DNA of 64,000 bases from Lamellibrachia columna (lineage: Eukaryota > Annelida > Polychaeta > Sabellida > Siboglinidae), in contig OY759263.1 in the NCBI GenBank assembly GCA_963662155.1, forward strand, positions 17,121,894-17,185,893, read 5' to 3'. Below, piece after piece: positions 16,856-28,724 of the stretch. The notes beneath the pieces were generated by a model. That model was not told the origin of the DNA. It saw only the letters and a program-made list of their open reading frames with translations, and searched no databases. The position numbers and the translations under genes are program-made. The number at the start of each line of letters is the position of its first letter. The first letter of the stretch is position 1.

Positions 16856-17382
16856 TTTAACAAGATTTAACAAGATTTGCCACCCAAGCCAAAGGCCCAG
16901 ATGGCAAGTGGACAAGGAAGCCATTGGCTTATCGAGAGTCCAACAATGTTCATCTACTTATAACCCGCCCTCCTGAGATATGTGTCAACTTTGTTTGTAA
17001 ACATATTCACGCTGCTAGCAGTGACACAATCTGTAGACAATTTGTTCCATTCATTTATTGTCCTCTGTGAGAACGAGTGCTTCCTGATGTCCAATCTACA
17101 TTGATCCTTTACTAATTTTACCTCATGTCCTCTTGTTCTGGTATCCTTCTTGAGTGAGAAAAACATATTTCTATCAATATTTTTATACCCATTCAATATC
17201 TTAAGAACTTCAATCTGATCTCCTCTTAACCTCCTTGTCTCTAGAGTTGTTAAACCACATTCTTTCAGGCGTTCTTCATAACTAAGGTCTCTAAGTTCTG
17301 GAATAATTTTAGTTGCTCTCCTTTGTATGCGTTCAAGCGTATCTATATCCTTCTTACGATATGGTCTCCATGCTTGCACTCG
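16856..17382 (-). mobile_element. LINE fragment, 5' truncated, C-terminal reverse-transcriptase ORF
   Basis: The minus-strand frame 17379-16954 reads QAWRPYRKKDIDTLERIQRR, then a segment containing LSYEERLKECGL and LKILNGYKN, then a WNKLS motif before a TAG stop. This is the thumb and C-terminal region typical of jockey/CR1/RTE-like non-LTR retrotransposon polymerases. The catalytic part is missing, since the element is truncated at about 17382 where (GT)-rich DNA begins. The 3' end carries two copies of a 10 bp tail repeat rather than poly(A). Confidence 0.8.
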
Positions 17383-17660
17383 TTAATTTCCTCCGTGTGT
17401 GTGTTATTGTACAGTGCAGTGCAGTGTATGTTTGTTTGTTTGTATGCAGTGCTGTGTGCGTGTGTGCAGTGCGTGTGTGTATGTGTGCGTGCGTGCGTGC
17501 GTGCGTGCGTTCGAGTGCGTGTGTGATGTGTGCGCGCGCGCGCGCGCGCGCGTGTGTTATTGTACAGCGTAGTGCAGAGCAGTGGAGTGTGTTTGTATGC
17601 AGTGCTGTGTGCGTGTGCTTGTGCGTGTATGGAGTTGTTTGTGCTTATATACATCTGAAT
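17383..17660. repeat. GT-, CGTG- and CG-rich low-complexity region
   Basis: (GT)n, (CGTG)n at about 17485-17512 and a (GC)n run of about 24 bp near 17531-17555. The alternating CG run is a strong Z-DNA candidate. GTACAGTGCAGTGCAGTG-type words recur. Confidence 0.85.
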
Positions 17661-17764
17661 GTGTATTGTTTATTAATATTGATGTCGATAGAAGCCACTG
17701 GTAATATGAGGATGTATTTCCCTACCCAGCTATGATAAGCGTGGTTATTTTGTTAAACGTCAGG

Positions 17765-18185
17765 TGCTACGATGGTTGGGCTGTGTTGGTGTGGGTATTA
17801 CGATAGTTGGGCTGGGATGGTCAGGCTAGTACGATGGTTGGGCTCCAGTGGTTAGGATACTCAGATGGTTGGGCTGCGGTGGTCAGGGCGCTACAATGGT
17901 TCGGATGTGGTGTTCGGGGTACTAAGACGGTTGCTTGTGATGGTCTGGATACTACGATAGTTGGACTGCGGTGGACAGGGTACTACGATGGTTGGACTGG
18001 GGCCATCAGGGTATGACAATGGTTTGGCTGCGGTGGCGATGGTACTACGATGGTTGGACTGCGGTGGTGAGGGTACTACTATGGTTGGACTGGGCCGATC
18101 AGGGTACTACGATGGCTGGACTGCAGTGGTGAGAGTGCTACGTCGGTTTTTTTCTGAGGTGGCGTTGGTACTACTACGGTTGGGC
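17765..18185. repeat. minisatellite, about 33 bp unit, about 12 copies
   Basis: Diverged copies of GGTACTACGATGGTTGG followed by GCTGCGGTGGTCAG. A 33 bp unit keeps frames open. No gene is implied. Confidence 0.88.
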
Positions 18186-18687
18186 TAAGCTTTACTGAGA
18201 GGTGCATTTCGCCATTATTAAATGCACACACGCACGCTCTTAGGCACGCACGCACGCACACGTCTGAATTATACACACTCACTTGAAATAATTAAGAAAA
18301 CAAGTTGAACTGTTTTGTAATTAAATATGTCAGATTGTATTATCGTATATAAAGAAGCATGTCGACAAATTGCGCCAAACAATTGCCACAGACCACCCTG
18401 AGGATTCTCAGCGAGTCAAAATAGTTGCTCCACCTAACGGGTCTAACGGAGACAGTGCGACTACAATACTGATATATAGACACCAGTGTAGTTTACCATA
18501 AAGTCTTACGAATTTTCTTGAATTTTCTTGTACTTGTACAGTTTATTTTTCCATAAATCATATACATATACAAATCAAGTGTACATAAGAACTAATTAGA
18601 GCCCTCATTTTTTTCAATGCGTTTCTTCTACAATTCTCTGAGTTTTTATTAATTTCTGAGACAAGTTTTGACACTAAGGGATTTTAA
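18186..18687. other. no gene seen
   Basis: Short CGCACG runs occur near 18226-18260. Otherwise it is AT-rich DNA leading into the 3' end of the pseudogene that follows. Confidence 0.4.
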
Positions 18688-19921
18688 TTAATCCTTCACA
18701 TTTGAAACAGACAATTCTTCAGCTGGATTTTCCTCCATAGAGTGTTCAAGCTCAGAAGTATGCTCAATTCGTTGTCTCTTTTTGAAGATGTCTTCACGCC
18801 AGTACACAAGGTTTATCTTTGAATATTCCCTGCATTCTGTTTGCATATGCTTCAGTTGCAGCTGCCTCATTGAACCTTTCAAAATGTTAGCACATGCATC
18901 TATTTTATTGGAATGCTGGTGATGATTTGATTTGGCAATTTCATTTGCTTTCTCCATGCCTTGACCACTAAATGTTGTCAGTCCAAGGTGCAAGCCAGAT
19001 AGAAATGGCATATGATACACAAGGCAGGGCATGTAGGGGGTGACCCTTTTCTTTTCATATCCTTTCCGCTTCCCTTCAAGTCTAATGAAAAGTTTCACCC
19101 AATCATTGGCTAGACCAAAAATATTTGCAGAAGTGACACCATTATGATCACGATAATCATGATTGACAACTCCATATAATGCATCGAATCTCTGGTAGAC
19201 TTCTACAACTTCTACTCTTTTGTATTAGGATGTATAGCATCCCCAACAGCAAGCTGCTCTTCTAGACATTTCATGGTACCTTTACCGGCTACATTCCTGG
19301 TCTCCCATATTCTGAAACTTATACCCCACAATGAGAAATGCACTTAACTAGTTAATCAATATGGGATACATTTGGTTTTGGAATAATCCCATTTTTTTCT
19401 TTAGCATCATAATCAGTTGCATCCTCGATCAAATTGATTAGAAGTATGTCAGTGATTCGAAGCATCATATGCAGTTGATCAACAACAACTGGACTAAGTA
19501 TGATTCTAAGAAGAGGTTTAAGCCTGCAACCATGGTAATTGTTCAATGCGTTTTGCGACATTTCTTCGATTGTTCTTGCCAAATTTTCTTGGCAGTAGAA
19601 ATCATGTGCTTTAGACATATCCCTACGGTCATCGGTGTGAATCTTGCAGTATATGAAGGCATGGTTGGAAGTTGCACCCGCCATTTCAAGTACCATAAGG
19701 AGAAATTTGTAATCTCCTCCCATACATACATTTACCTGAATTTCTTCGCCATTTACTTCAACAGACTTGGATGAAAAAAGTGAATTTATGGACACGAAAA
19801 CATTCTTAAATGAAGTTTTTGATGTAGATACATTGGAATCCAGGGTGGCATTATCTCCTGTCGTCATGGGATGAAACATCCAACATCCGTTTGAATAGGG
19901 TACACCTGACGAATACACCAA
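18688..19921 (-). pseudogene. decayed transposon-like gene of a dispersed invertebrate family
   Basis: Two minus-strand frames belong to one protein. The upstream part (19921-19352, 189 codons) contains VSINSLFSSKSVEVNGEEIQ, CMGGDYKFLLMVL, GATSNHAFIYCKIH, RRDMSKAHDFY and VVVDQLHMMLRITDILL. The downstream part (19098-18688, 136 codons) contains FSGQGMEKANEIAKSN and YWREDIF and ends at a stop. The spacer 19099-19351 is a frameshifted continuation with stops. From memory this matches a multicopy, poorly annotated protein family of hydra, sponge and echinoderm genomes that is generally considered transposon-derived. That recollection is the basis for the call, and I cannot name the superfamily. 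The conserved Asp/His/Cys words suggest a nuclease core. Confidence 0.5.
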
Positions 19922-20515
19922 TTACCATGTGTGTTTACAGAAATTAATATTTCTAATACCTCCATAATTTTACGCTTTTGTTATATATGATAATGGATAA
20001 CTTAATAATGCAACACCGGGTTTCGAAATCACCTTCTGCCATTTCGAAACTCGGGCAATTTTGACTTGTTTTAATCCTAAATCATATTAAATTAATCATA
20101 ATTAGATTAATCACATTAAGTTCTACAAACGAATTCGCTTCAACTACAATTCACACGTCCAGTCACCGGGAAGAGAAACACATATTTACGTCTTTATCTT
20201 CAACAAAATTATTCTGCAACATGTTATAATCCACATTACATTTCCAGACGTTGGATCTGCGACTAAGCGTTCGTCCTCGCCCAATTTCCTGACCCCGGTT
20301 ATGTGAATAGCGTTGTCCAGATAATTTTCCGTTTCTCCGCCAGTTGGCTGGTAGAAAAGCGTGGAACTTGTTAGGTTTTAAATGACAGTAAGATTGATAT
20401 TTGTAGTTCTATGGAAGTTAGACACAACTAAGACATCGGCCATTACCCATCGGCCGTACGAAAAGTACAATAATAAGTAAAACTATTATGTTTTTGTGGC
20501 GGTGTATTAAAAATC
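19922..20515. other. no gene; possible SINE fragment near 20020
   Basis: GCCATTTCGAAACTCGGGCAATTTTG at 20038-20063 resembles the word after the tRNA-like sequence at 60739-60764 (about 5 mismatches in 26). The rest is featureless. Confidence 0.3.
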
Positions 20516-21260
20516 CCGGTAATCGTTTACTTAACTGGCCTAAATTATTAGGGCTTTATGCCGACGGTTTTTACAGCATTTTTGTACCTGAATGCGTTCC
20601 TTACATCATTCCGCATATGTTCCAGTAAAAAAAGTTCATATATTCTTTAAAAATATTGTGTTTTAGGCCACTTTTAATCAGTTTTACACATCAAAACAGC
20701 GGAACCGATTGCAAGATAAACATGGCGCGTGTGCGATTTGCGCATTAGTCACGCCTCGGTGCCATCAGAACCGCGAAGGCGATGTTTGCGTGCATTGGGC
20801 ATACAATTACGCAACGTAAAAAAAATTAAGAGAACAAAATTGAGAAAATAGGCTCCAAAATGTTTCAAAAGAAGAAATTCTAGAAAAAAAATGAAAACAT
20901 TTTCCACAGTTTTTATATTAAACGCAACATTTGTAGAGCACGTACAGTCACTTCTAACGTAATATTTCATATTTATGTAATTAAATATTTGATGTTGCAA
21001 ATATTATTTGTATGAAAATTAATATAATTAAATTTAAAAGAATGCATGGGTTAAATTATCTGTCGTTTGGTGAGCAAAGGTTATTGTTTTTGTAATTAAA
21101 ACATACTGATGATATTGCATGTAATGTGCATCTTTAAAGGGACAATTCATTGTATGTCATTGTTAATATAATTAAATTTAAAAGAATGCAGGGGTTAAAT
21201 TATCTGTCTTTTGGTGAACAAAGGTTTTTTTTTAAATTATGGTGATATTGCATGTCAGCG
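20516..21260. repeat. left terminal inverted repeat
   Basis: This is the reverse complement of the arm at about 22462-23304. The inner part carries two subrepeats (AAGAATGCATGGGTTAAATT at about 21039 and AAGAATGCAGGGGTTAAATT at about 21181). A G-rich run (21275-21305) lies just inside the arm boundary. Confidence 0.78.
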
Positions 21261-22461
21261 TGGTTTCCTTCTGATGGGGAGGGGTATTGTTGGGAGGGAG
21301 GGAGGTATTCTGTGTTGTCCGTTTTCACAGCAATATCCTGCGGAGAAATCGTGATGTAGTACCGCCTTGCCAGTGATTAATGGGAAGAAGAAGATATAGC
21401 TCAGAAACAATTTAAATTGTTCATATTAAATAACATTAATTACTTTCTCATAATACATGTGAATTAAAAGCATCCTTTCATGCGTATACACACATTCAGC
21501 AAAATATATAACATTAATTAACATATTAATAATTAATTAATCAATGTGCTACACTATTGTAACTGCTAGTGTGATTTTGACGTGTAATAAATAAAACACA
21601 ACAGTTTACAGTTATTTAGCTTTCTTAGAGGGATGGAGTCGTCATAGAGTATTCAGTATCCTTGCCACAATAATTACGTAAAAACATAAATGTATTATTA
21701 TCATTATGGGACTACATAACTTTTCATTATCATTACAAGCCATCATTGTCAGTTTCATTATCGTTACCATCAATGGCCAGTTATATGTAAAGAACTCCAT
21801 GAACCAACTATTGTAAAAGTTTCTTATATTTATTTGAAGGAAAATCGCTAAGTAACAATGGTGTTTTAAAGGTGTCTGCTGGTGTAACTCATACTGCTGC
21901 TTGGCAGAAATAAGGTAAATTGCTGTAGGAAATCCTTGTCCAAGCCTAAATAATAACACTATTTAGTAAGTATTTACATCGTGTGGCTTTCTTCCGCGCA
22001 CCGAGGGCCTCGGTCCGAGGCAGTTGCACAAAAGAAATTGTGTGGCATTTACACGAACTGCCGTGACGGGCACATAACCGTCGAATACACATTGAATGCA
22101 CAGGTTTGTGTATCCACTGGATATGAACTGTGAATGTATTATCAGTCATTCGATCAAGAAATGTATATTCAGACAAATCCAGTGATACTACAACTGCACA
22201 TAGACACAGCATATACGTAAAAAGCGATACATATGTGGTTTGGTTACCAGTTTAGAAATATTAGAAAAACTAAATATGTATTTGGTATTCCCCAAAAATA
22301 TGAATATGCATATAATTAAATTATTATTTTTTAATTATTTAAATGAACATGTTAATGTAAAGAGAGTACATTAAATTGTAAATGTATATAAATTGACTTA
22401 AATTTATTTAAATTGACTTAATTAAATTAAAGTGCTCCTAAAGTACTCCTCCCTCCTTCAA

Positions 22462-23304
22462 GTTGCGAATGCGCATGACATGCAATATCATCAGTATATG
22501 TTTTAATTACAAAAACAATAACCTTTGCTCACCAAACAAAAGATAATTTAACCCATGCATTCTTTTTAATTTAATTATGTTAATGACATGCAATGAGTTG
22601 TCCCTTTAAAATTGCACATACGCATGACATGCAAGCAATATCATCAGTATAATTTTTAATTTCAAAAATAATAATCTTTGTTCATCAAACGACATATAAT
22701 TTAACCCATGCATTCTTTTTAATTTAATTATATTTACAATGACATGCAATGAGATGTCCCCTTGTAGTTGCGCATGCGCATAACATCTAATATCGACCAC
22801 ATAATTGTCATACAAATAATATTTGCAACATCAAATATTTCATTAAATAAAATATAAAATATCACGTTAGAAGTGATTGTATGTGCTCTACAAATGTTGT
22901 GTTTAATATGAAAACTGTGGAGAATGTTTTCATTTTTTTTCTAGAATTTCTTCGTTTGAAACATTTTTGGAGCCTATTTTCTCAATTTTGTTCTCTTAAT
23001 TTCTTTTACGTTGCGTAATTGTATGCCCAATGCACGCAAACATCGCCTTCGCGGTTCTGATGGCACAGAGGCGTGATGCGCAAATCGCACACGCGCCATG
23101 TTTATCTTGCAATCGGTTCCGCTGTTTTGTTGTGTAAAACTGATTAAAAGTGGCCTAAAACACAATATTTTTAAAGAATATATGAACTTTTTTACTGGAA
23201 CATATGCGGAATGATGTACGGAACGCATTCAGGTACAAAAATGCTGTAAAAACCGTTGGCATAAAGCCCTAATAATTTAGGCCAGTTAAGTAAACGATTA
23301 CCGG
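22462..23304. repeat. right terminal inverted repeat
   Basis: This is the reverse complement of the left arm, with one extra copy of the ATGACATGCAAT subterminal repeat. It ends in CGATTACCGG. Confidence 0.78.
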
Positions 23305-24731
23305 ATTATCTTTGGCATCTTAGTAGTTATCATTCTAATGTCACCAGCATAAAGTGTGTGCATATCTGTGTAGATTTTCTAGCATCGTGTTCTTACATCC
23401 TCTGCAAACATTTTCTTGTTTTCAGCTCTCACCATGGCATTCTCTCCCGGGAACATTCTGGATGAGAAAGATGCTCTCATGATATGTCGGAACTGTGTCT
23501 GACCGAGATGTGTTGTGTCAGCCTGCCGTTCTGCCGCGACTGTTGCCATGGCATCCTGTAACCCATGAAATGCTTTCGCATCACCGTCTGTTGCAACGGA
23601 TTTTAGTCCGACCTGTTGCTGGGCAAAGCTCACTCCGATTTGACGGCCTATTTCATATTCTGTTATTGGATCGACCACACGAACCGTGGCTGTACATCCT
23701 TAATGGCCTATGCACGACACATTTTGACCTTGATTGTGAAGTGATGAGCCTAGTTTGCATAGCTTGTTCTCCATGTGAAAACCTAGAATCTCACGCTTGT
23801 CCGTCTGCCATTCAATCGCGGTTCCCACTGCTTGACTTGCACTCTGTCCACAACCGTAGCTGTTTTTCAGGGATGTTGAGTTGTACCTCACATCCATGCT
23901 TATATTGATTGGTGCATTTGCTGGAAGACCACGCAGAACATTTATCTCTCTGGTTTTTTCCCTCTTCTGCTGTAGGTCATCAGTCGTGGACTGAGAAGTA
24001 ATTGTGGCAACCCGGTTGGATTTCCTTTGCATCCCGCTTCGACATGGGGGAGGTGTGTTTGCTGTAGCCAGAATGTGTCGCAACTTTGTGTTTCCCATCG
24101 TTGTATCTTGTAGTCCTACATGGATGGCTACATTTGGAGCACACGGTTTCTGACCACGACTGCCCGTGTTTACTTCGGAATACAGTTTGTACATACGTGA
24201 CTTGTAGTGACAGGCTGTACAGGACAATGACTGTTGCCAACACAAACCAAATTTTTTCTCATGTACTTCGAAGTGTGGAAGAATACATGTGTCCTCTCTG
24301 CTAGCATGCTCTTTAAAGCAATCATTCCACATTGCTGCATTTTTGTCCACACTAAGTAGACGCATTTCAGAAACTGCATCAGTGTCTGTCTGTACGTCAG
24401 CTTGAAGATTGATGTCTGTTAGGTCAGGGCATTGATCAAGCTGTGGCCGTAGAATTTTGCTCGTGCCTGGCCGGCCCTCTGCGTCGGAAACTGCCAGCAA
24501 TCCTGAAGGAGTGGTTTACACCACTCTGTCAAAGTCATCCTGGCTTAGCCGTGGCAACCAAACCCCACTCCTAACCCCACTGGATTCCTGTTGGATTGCT
24601 GCATCTGATGGTTTGTGGTAACAGTGGCCGGTCTTGAATCCGCCAATTTTCGTCTTAATTCCACCAGCAGGTGGACATTTCTCCTCACTCTTTCTACTAC
24701 TACTACTACTATCATGTGTGGTCTCCTCCAT
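23305..24731 (-). pseudogene. Mutator-like transposase, unit A (truncated, stops)
   Basis: This copy carries the N-terminal and catalytic regions of the transposase described at 31493-33639 but lacks the last third, because the inverted-repeat element ends at 23304. Two stops break it: one where Gln of the VVQTTPSG motif becomes a stop (near 24517), and one after SCIGH (near 23700), where CAA became TAA. The Ser tract is 5 codons. The sequence at the junction shares GG with the intact copy, compatible with microhomology-mediated joining. Confidence 0.85.
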
Positions 24732-24975
24732 TGTAAAATCCCAGGTAAATCCAAGTAAAATTACTAATGAAAGTGACAAAACCGTTATCTGAATGCAAAG
24801 ACGTCTAATCCGCCTGAGAACCCAGATGACAGTGACAGGAGACCAGTATATTAGGGGGGGTGGGGACATATTCAAACTAGTGCAGCCTCCCTCTGATAAG
24901 TTACATCAAAGCAGAACAAGTCACATTATAATATAATTTCTTAGCAGTCAACTTTTGTTTATTTCAGTTAATTAG

Positions 24976-25101
24976 ACACAGTCACCTTTACTCAAGTCCA
25001 TGTGAAGAGCACACATCTATTGGGAGTTGAGAAAATCCTGGACAGGCCCAACTGTTATCTGATATGGCCTAGTGAGCTGACCTCACTGTTCCACAGGGAA
25101 G
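24976..25101 (+). CDS. putative exon of + strand gene, unit A
   Basis: The acceptor ATTAG and the donor GGGAAG|GTGAGT bound an open stretch with KSTHLLGVEKILDRPNCY and IWPSELTSLFHRE. The same exon lies at 29696-29820, 38075-38200 and 42214-42338. In units B3 and C the Trp codon (TGG) is TAG. Function is unknown. It may be the 5' part of the endonuclease gene or a third gene of the unit. Confidence 0.4.
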
Positions 25102-25583
25102 GTGAGTTGTTTCTGAGGACTCCACTAAGTAGGTTATGTAATGTTATGCAATTCGACAAGTTGAGGTGTCTGGCTTTTCAGTAATCCACACTCAAAGGTG
25201 ATATTTGGGTCTGTTTACATAGGTGTATTGTGGCACAAGGCAAAAAAATTATTCTAATTTTCAGTATGAAATAACAACTGGCTATATAGAATTTGATTAC
25301 AGAACACATGCTGGACTATTCCAAAAATTATGTTACAAGTTCATTCGAGTGAGCTGAAAAAGTGAGTGTATTCGAGTGCGTACTAAAATGCAGACTGTCT
25401 CAAGCTGAAGTAGCTCATATATGTGTGTTCTGCCCAGCACAGGTGGTGGTTCCTTGTGCATGTAAGCAACTCCAACAACTAGGTAGGACATAGATTTTTT
25501 GCATGAATGCATGATTTTCATTTACCTTTATCAACAGGCTAAATTTAATTTTTTTATGCACAATTACCATTTTTATTTAATAG

Positions 25584-25708
25584 GGGTAAGACCACAGTTG
25601 ACCTTCCTGTTTACTGTTTCACACGAATGTAGGGCACGTGAAATTGTGAAACGTGAACTTAATAAATTCATATGTGACATGAGTGCCTTTGAGCATAAAT
25701 ATTCACAG
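25584..25708 (+). CDS. putative internal exon of + strand gene, unit A
   Basis: TTTAATAG precedes, and ATTCACAG|GTTTG follows, a frame reading GVRPQLTFLFTVSHECRARE, then ELNKFICDMSAFEHKYSQ. It is conserved in units C (34491-34615) and D. No known domain was recognised. Confidence 0.38.
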
Positions 25709-26045
25709 GTTTGTTTAAAGAAGCTATTGGCTGTGAAATAGTGCATTTTTTGGAGAGTTTAAGTGGCGGAGGGATTTATGGGAATTTTTCTGCTATAGGC
25801 CACGTGGGCGCATGAATACACGGCTATTTTTGTAAATATTGATGGGCATCGCACGTGGGGGCATTTTAAAAGAGCTGGAGGTATGTGATTTTCATAAAAG
25901 TTGGTGAGCATGTCAATAAGATGATGGCAGTTGCTGCACATTTATTTCAGAATTTTTGATGGTCAGGTTTTCTTATAATCAGACAAAACGTTAATATGGC
26001 CACCAATGCAATTCCCAACTGTGATCTGACTCCAAATAGAGTGTC

Positions 26046-26306
26046 ATGGCAATGGAAACAGTAAACATGGATGTTGATTTTTGTAAAAAGTACACCGCAA
26101 AATTACAAGAAAAGGTGGTATTGTCTGCCAATGGGCAGTGTCAGTTGTGGACAGGGTGCAGAAAAGGGAAATTCAGTGACTATGGTGTGATTAATTGCCG
26201 TTTTGAGTGTGGCTACAGAACGGTTACAGTGCATCGTTTAAGTTATATGCTTGAACACAAAATGACACGTGTTGAACCTGGCTTAGATGCCAGTCATCTT
26301 CAATAA
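26046..26306 (+). pseudogene. His-Me finger endonuclease, unit A (frameshifted)
   Basis: This starts like the intact copy at 34953 but carries a 52-nt deletion just after the DASHL codons, so translation stops two codons later (LQ-stop). The deletion removes the LCHNSLC motif and the following His-containing segment, so a functional nuclease is not expected. The same deletion is present in unit D. Confidence 0.85.
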
Positions 26307-26408
26307 ATAACAACAGGCAATATCGTGTTAGTCAAAATGTATGCTTTGGTCATGCACCATACCAAAGTGCATGTTGCAATTCAAGGTATTTCAATGCAAT
26401 AGTAAAAC

Positions 26409-28393
26409 TTACATTTTTCGAGATGTGTTGAATCCTTCAGTTTTTTCAAAGTGTCGTCTGCTGTAGTTCTGCATGCGCTTTAACTTGGTATGACGGATAT
26501 GCAGACGCACTGATGATCGACGTTTGTATTGTCTATGGTATTCCACCTCATACGGGATTTGCTTGACAGCTCTAGCGACCTGTCCACCTCTCGTAATAGG
26601 ATAATGTACATTCTCCAACTTGCGCAGCATTGAATTCCCCGCTCCATAATTTATGCGATCGATCACTGAACTCACTCGTCCATGTGCATTTCTACTGAAT
26701 TTAACATTCTTCGGCAATGAAGCACCCAATGATCGGTTAATGGATTCATTCTTGTCAGTTGTAAGTCTGTGTCGTGTCATCTGGAGTGTTGAATTTCCAA
26801 GTCGCATTTCTATTATCCTTCAAGTGCTGCTCGGTCTTCATCTGTCATATTGCCTTCAAATGCTGTGACCTTTTCCACCAGTTGTTTCGCTTACCTCCAT
26901 GACAGACAATTCCATGTCGGTGACAGTTCTGACATGAACCAGAATAACAGTCCAGTGTAGCTTGCATTATCTTTGGCGTCTTAGTAGTTATCATTCTAAT
27001 GTCACCAGCATAAAGTGTGTGCATATCTGTGTAGATTTTCTGGCATCGTGTTCTTACATCCTCTGCAAACATTTTCTTGTTTTCAGCTCTCACCATGGCA
27101 TTCTCTCCCGGGAACATTCTGGATGAGAAAGATGCTCTCGTGATATGTCGGAACTGTGTCTGACCGAGATGTGTTGTGTCAGCCTGCCGTTCTGCCACAA
27201 CTGTTGGCATGGCATCCTGTAACCCATGAAATGCTTTCGCATCACCGTCTGTTGCAACGAATTTTAGTCCGACCTGTTGCTGGGCAAAGCTCACTCCGAT
27301 TTGACGGCTATTTCATATTCTGATATTGGATCGACAACACGAACCGTGGCTGTACATCCTTGATGGCCTGGGCACGACACATTTTGACCTTGATTGTGAA
27401 GTGATGAGCCTAGTTTGCATATCTTGTTCTCCATGTGAAAACCTAGAATCTCATGCTTGTCCGTCTGCCATTCAATCGCGGTTCCCACTGCTTGACTTGC
27501 ATTCTGTCCACAACCGTAGCTGTTTTTCAGGGATGTTGAGTTGTACCTCACATCCATGCTTATATTGATTGGTGCATTTGCTGGAAGACCACGCAGAACA
27601 TTTATCTCTCTGGTTTTTTCCCTCTTCTGCTGTAGGTCATCAGTCGTGGACTGAGAAGTAATTGTGGCAACCCGGTTGGATTTCCTTTGCATCCCGCTTC
27701 GACATGGGGGAGGTGTGTTTGCTGTAGCCAGAATGTGTCGCAACTTTGTGTTTCCCATCGTTGTATCTTGTAGTCCTACATGGATGGCTACATTTGGAGC
27801 ACACGGTTTCTGACCATGACTGGCTGTGTTTACTTCTGAATACAGTTTGTACATACGTGACTTATAGTGACAGGCTGTACAGTACAATGACTTGCCAACA
27901 CAAACCAAATTTTTTCTCATGTACTTCGAAGTGTGGAAGAATACATGTGTCCTCTCTGCTAGCATGCTCTTTAAAGCAATCATTCCACATTGCTGCATTT
28001 TTGTCCACACTAAGTAGACGCATTTCAGAAACTGCATGAGTGTCTGTCTGTACGTCAGCTTGAAGATTGATGTCTGTTAGGTCAGGGCATTGATCAAGCT
28101 GTGGCCGTAGAATTTTGCTCGTGCCTGGCCGGCCCTCTGCGTCGGAAACTGCCAGCAATCCTGAAGGAGTGGTTTGCACCACCCTGTCAAAGTCATCCTG
28201 ACTTAGCCGTGGCAACCAATCCCCACTGCTAACCCCACTGGGTTCCTGTTGGATTGCTGCATCTGATGGTTTGTGGTAACAGTGGCCGGTCTTGAAGCCG
28301 CCAATTTTCGTCTTAATTCCACCAGCAGGTGGACATTTCTACTCACTCTTTCTACTACTACTACTACTACAACTATCGTGTGGTCTCCTCCAT
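26409..28393 (-). pseudogene. Mutator-like transposase, unit B (frameshift, C-terminal deletion)
   Basis: The catalytic region is complete, but one base is missing at about 27307 (GACGGCTATT against GACGGCCTATT), which shifts the frame in the EIGRQIG segment. At the 3' end about 470 bp has been lost. The deletion joins GCTGTAG of the convergent spacer to TTCTGCATGCGC of the transposase, removing the last 55-60 codons and adding a tail that ends in TSRKM. The Ser tract is different from unit C. Confidence 0.85.
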
Positions 28394-28724
28394 TGTAAAA
28401 TCCCAGGTAAATCAAAATAAAATTACTAATGAAAGTGACAAAACCGTTATCTTAATGCAAAGACGTCTGATCCGCCTGAGAACCCAGATGACAGTGACAG
28501 GAGACCAGTATATTAGGAGGGGTGGGACATATTCAAATTAGTGCAACCTCCCTCTGATAAGTTACATCAAATCAGAACAAGTCACATTATAATATAATTT
28601 CTTAGCAGTCAACTTTTGTTTATTTCAGTTAATTAGACACAGTCACCTTTACTCAAGTCCATGTGAAGAGCACACATCTATTGGGAGTTGAGAAAATCCT
28701 GGACAGGCCCAACTGTTATCTGAT

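Larger units (their letters stand above)
15173..16966. repeat. tandem segmental duplication, copy 2 (1794 bp)
   Basis: This is near-identical to 13323-15172. Its right edge (TACTTATAACCC, 16955-16966) runs on into the coding part of a LINE, whereas copy 1 stops there and abuts the start of copy 2. The duplication therefore happened after the LINE inserted, with one breakpoint inside the LINE. Confidence 0.93.
20516..23304. mobile_element. 2.8 kb DNA element with very long terminal inverted repeats
   Basis: The left end CCGGTAATCGTTTACTTAAC (20516) is the reverse complement of the right end at 23285-23304. The two arms match, with small differences, for roughly 0.7-0.85 kb. Each arm has a CG-rich patch (GCGCGTGTGCGATTTGCGC or its complement), a 16 bp word TTGCGTGCATTGGGCA, and two copies of an inner subrepeat of about 120 bp. 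The 1.2 kb centre has no recognisable transposase, so the element is probably non-autonomous. Very long arms are typical of foldback and Mutator-like elements. I could not find a clean target-site duplication. The right edge abuts a truncated transposase gene directly. Confidence 0.78.

Noticed and set aside
23305..24731. Truncated unit A transposase as the disrupted half of an insertion by the 20516-23304 element
   Set aside because: The sequence left of 20516 is not the missing part of the transposase, so a simple insertion into the gene is not supported.
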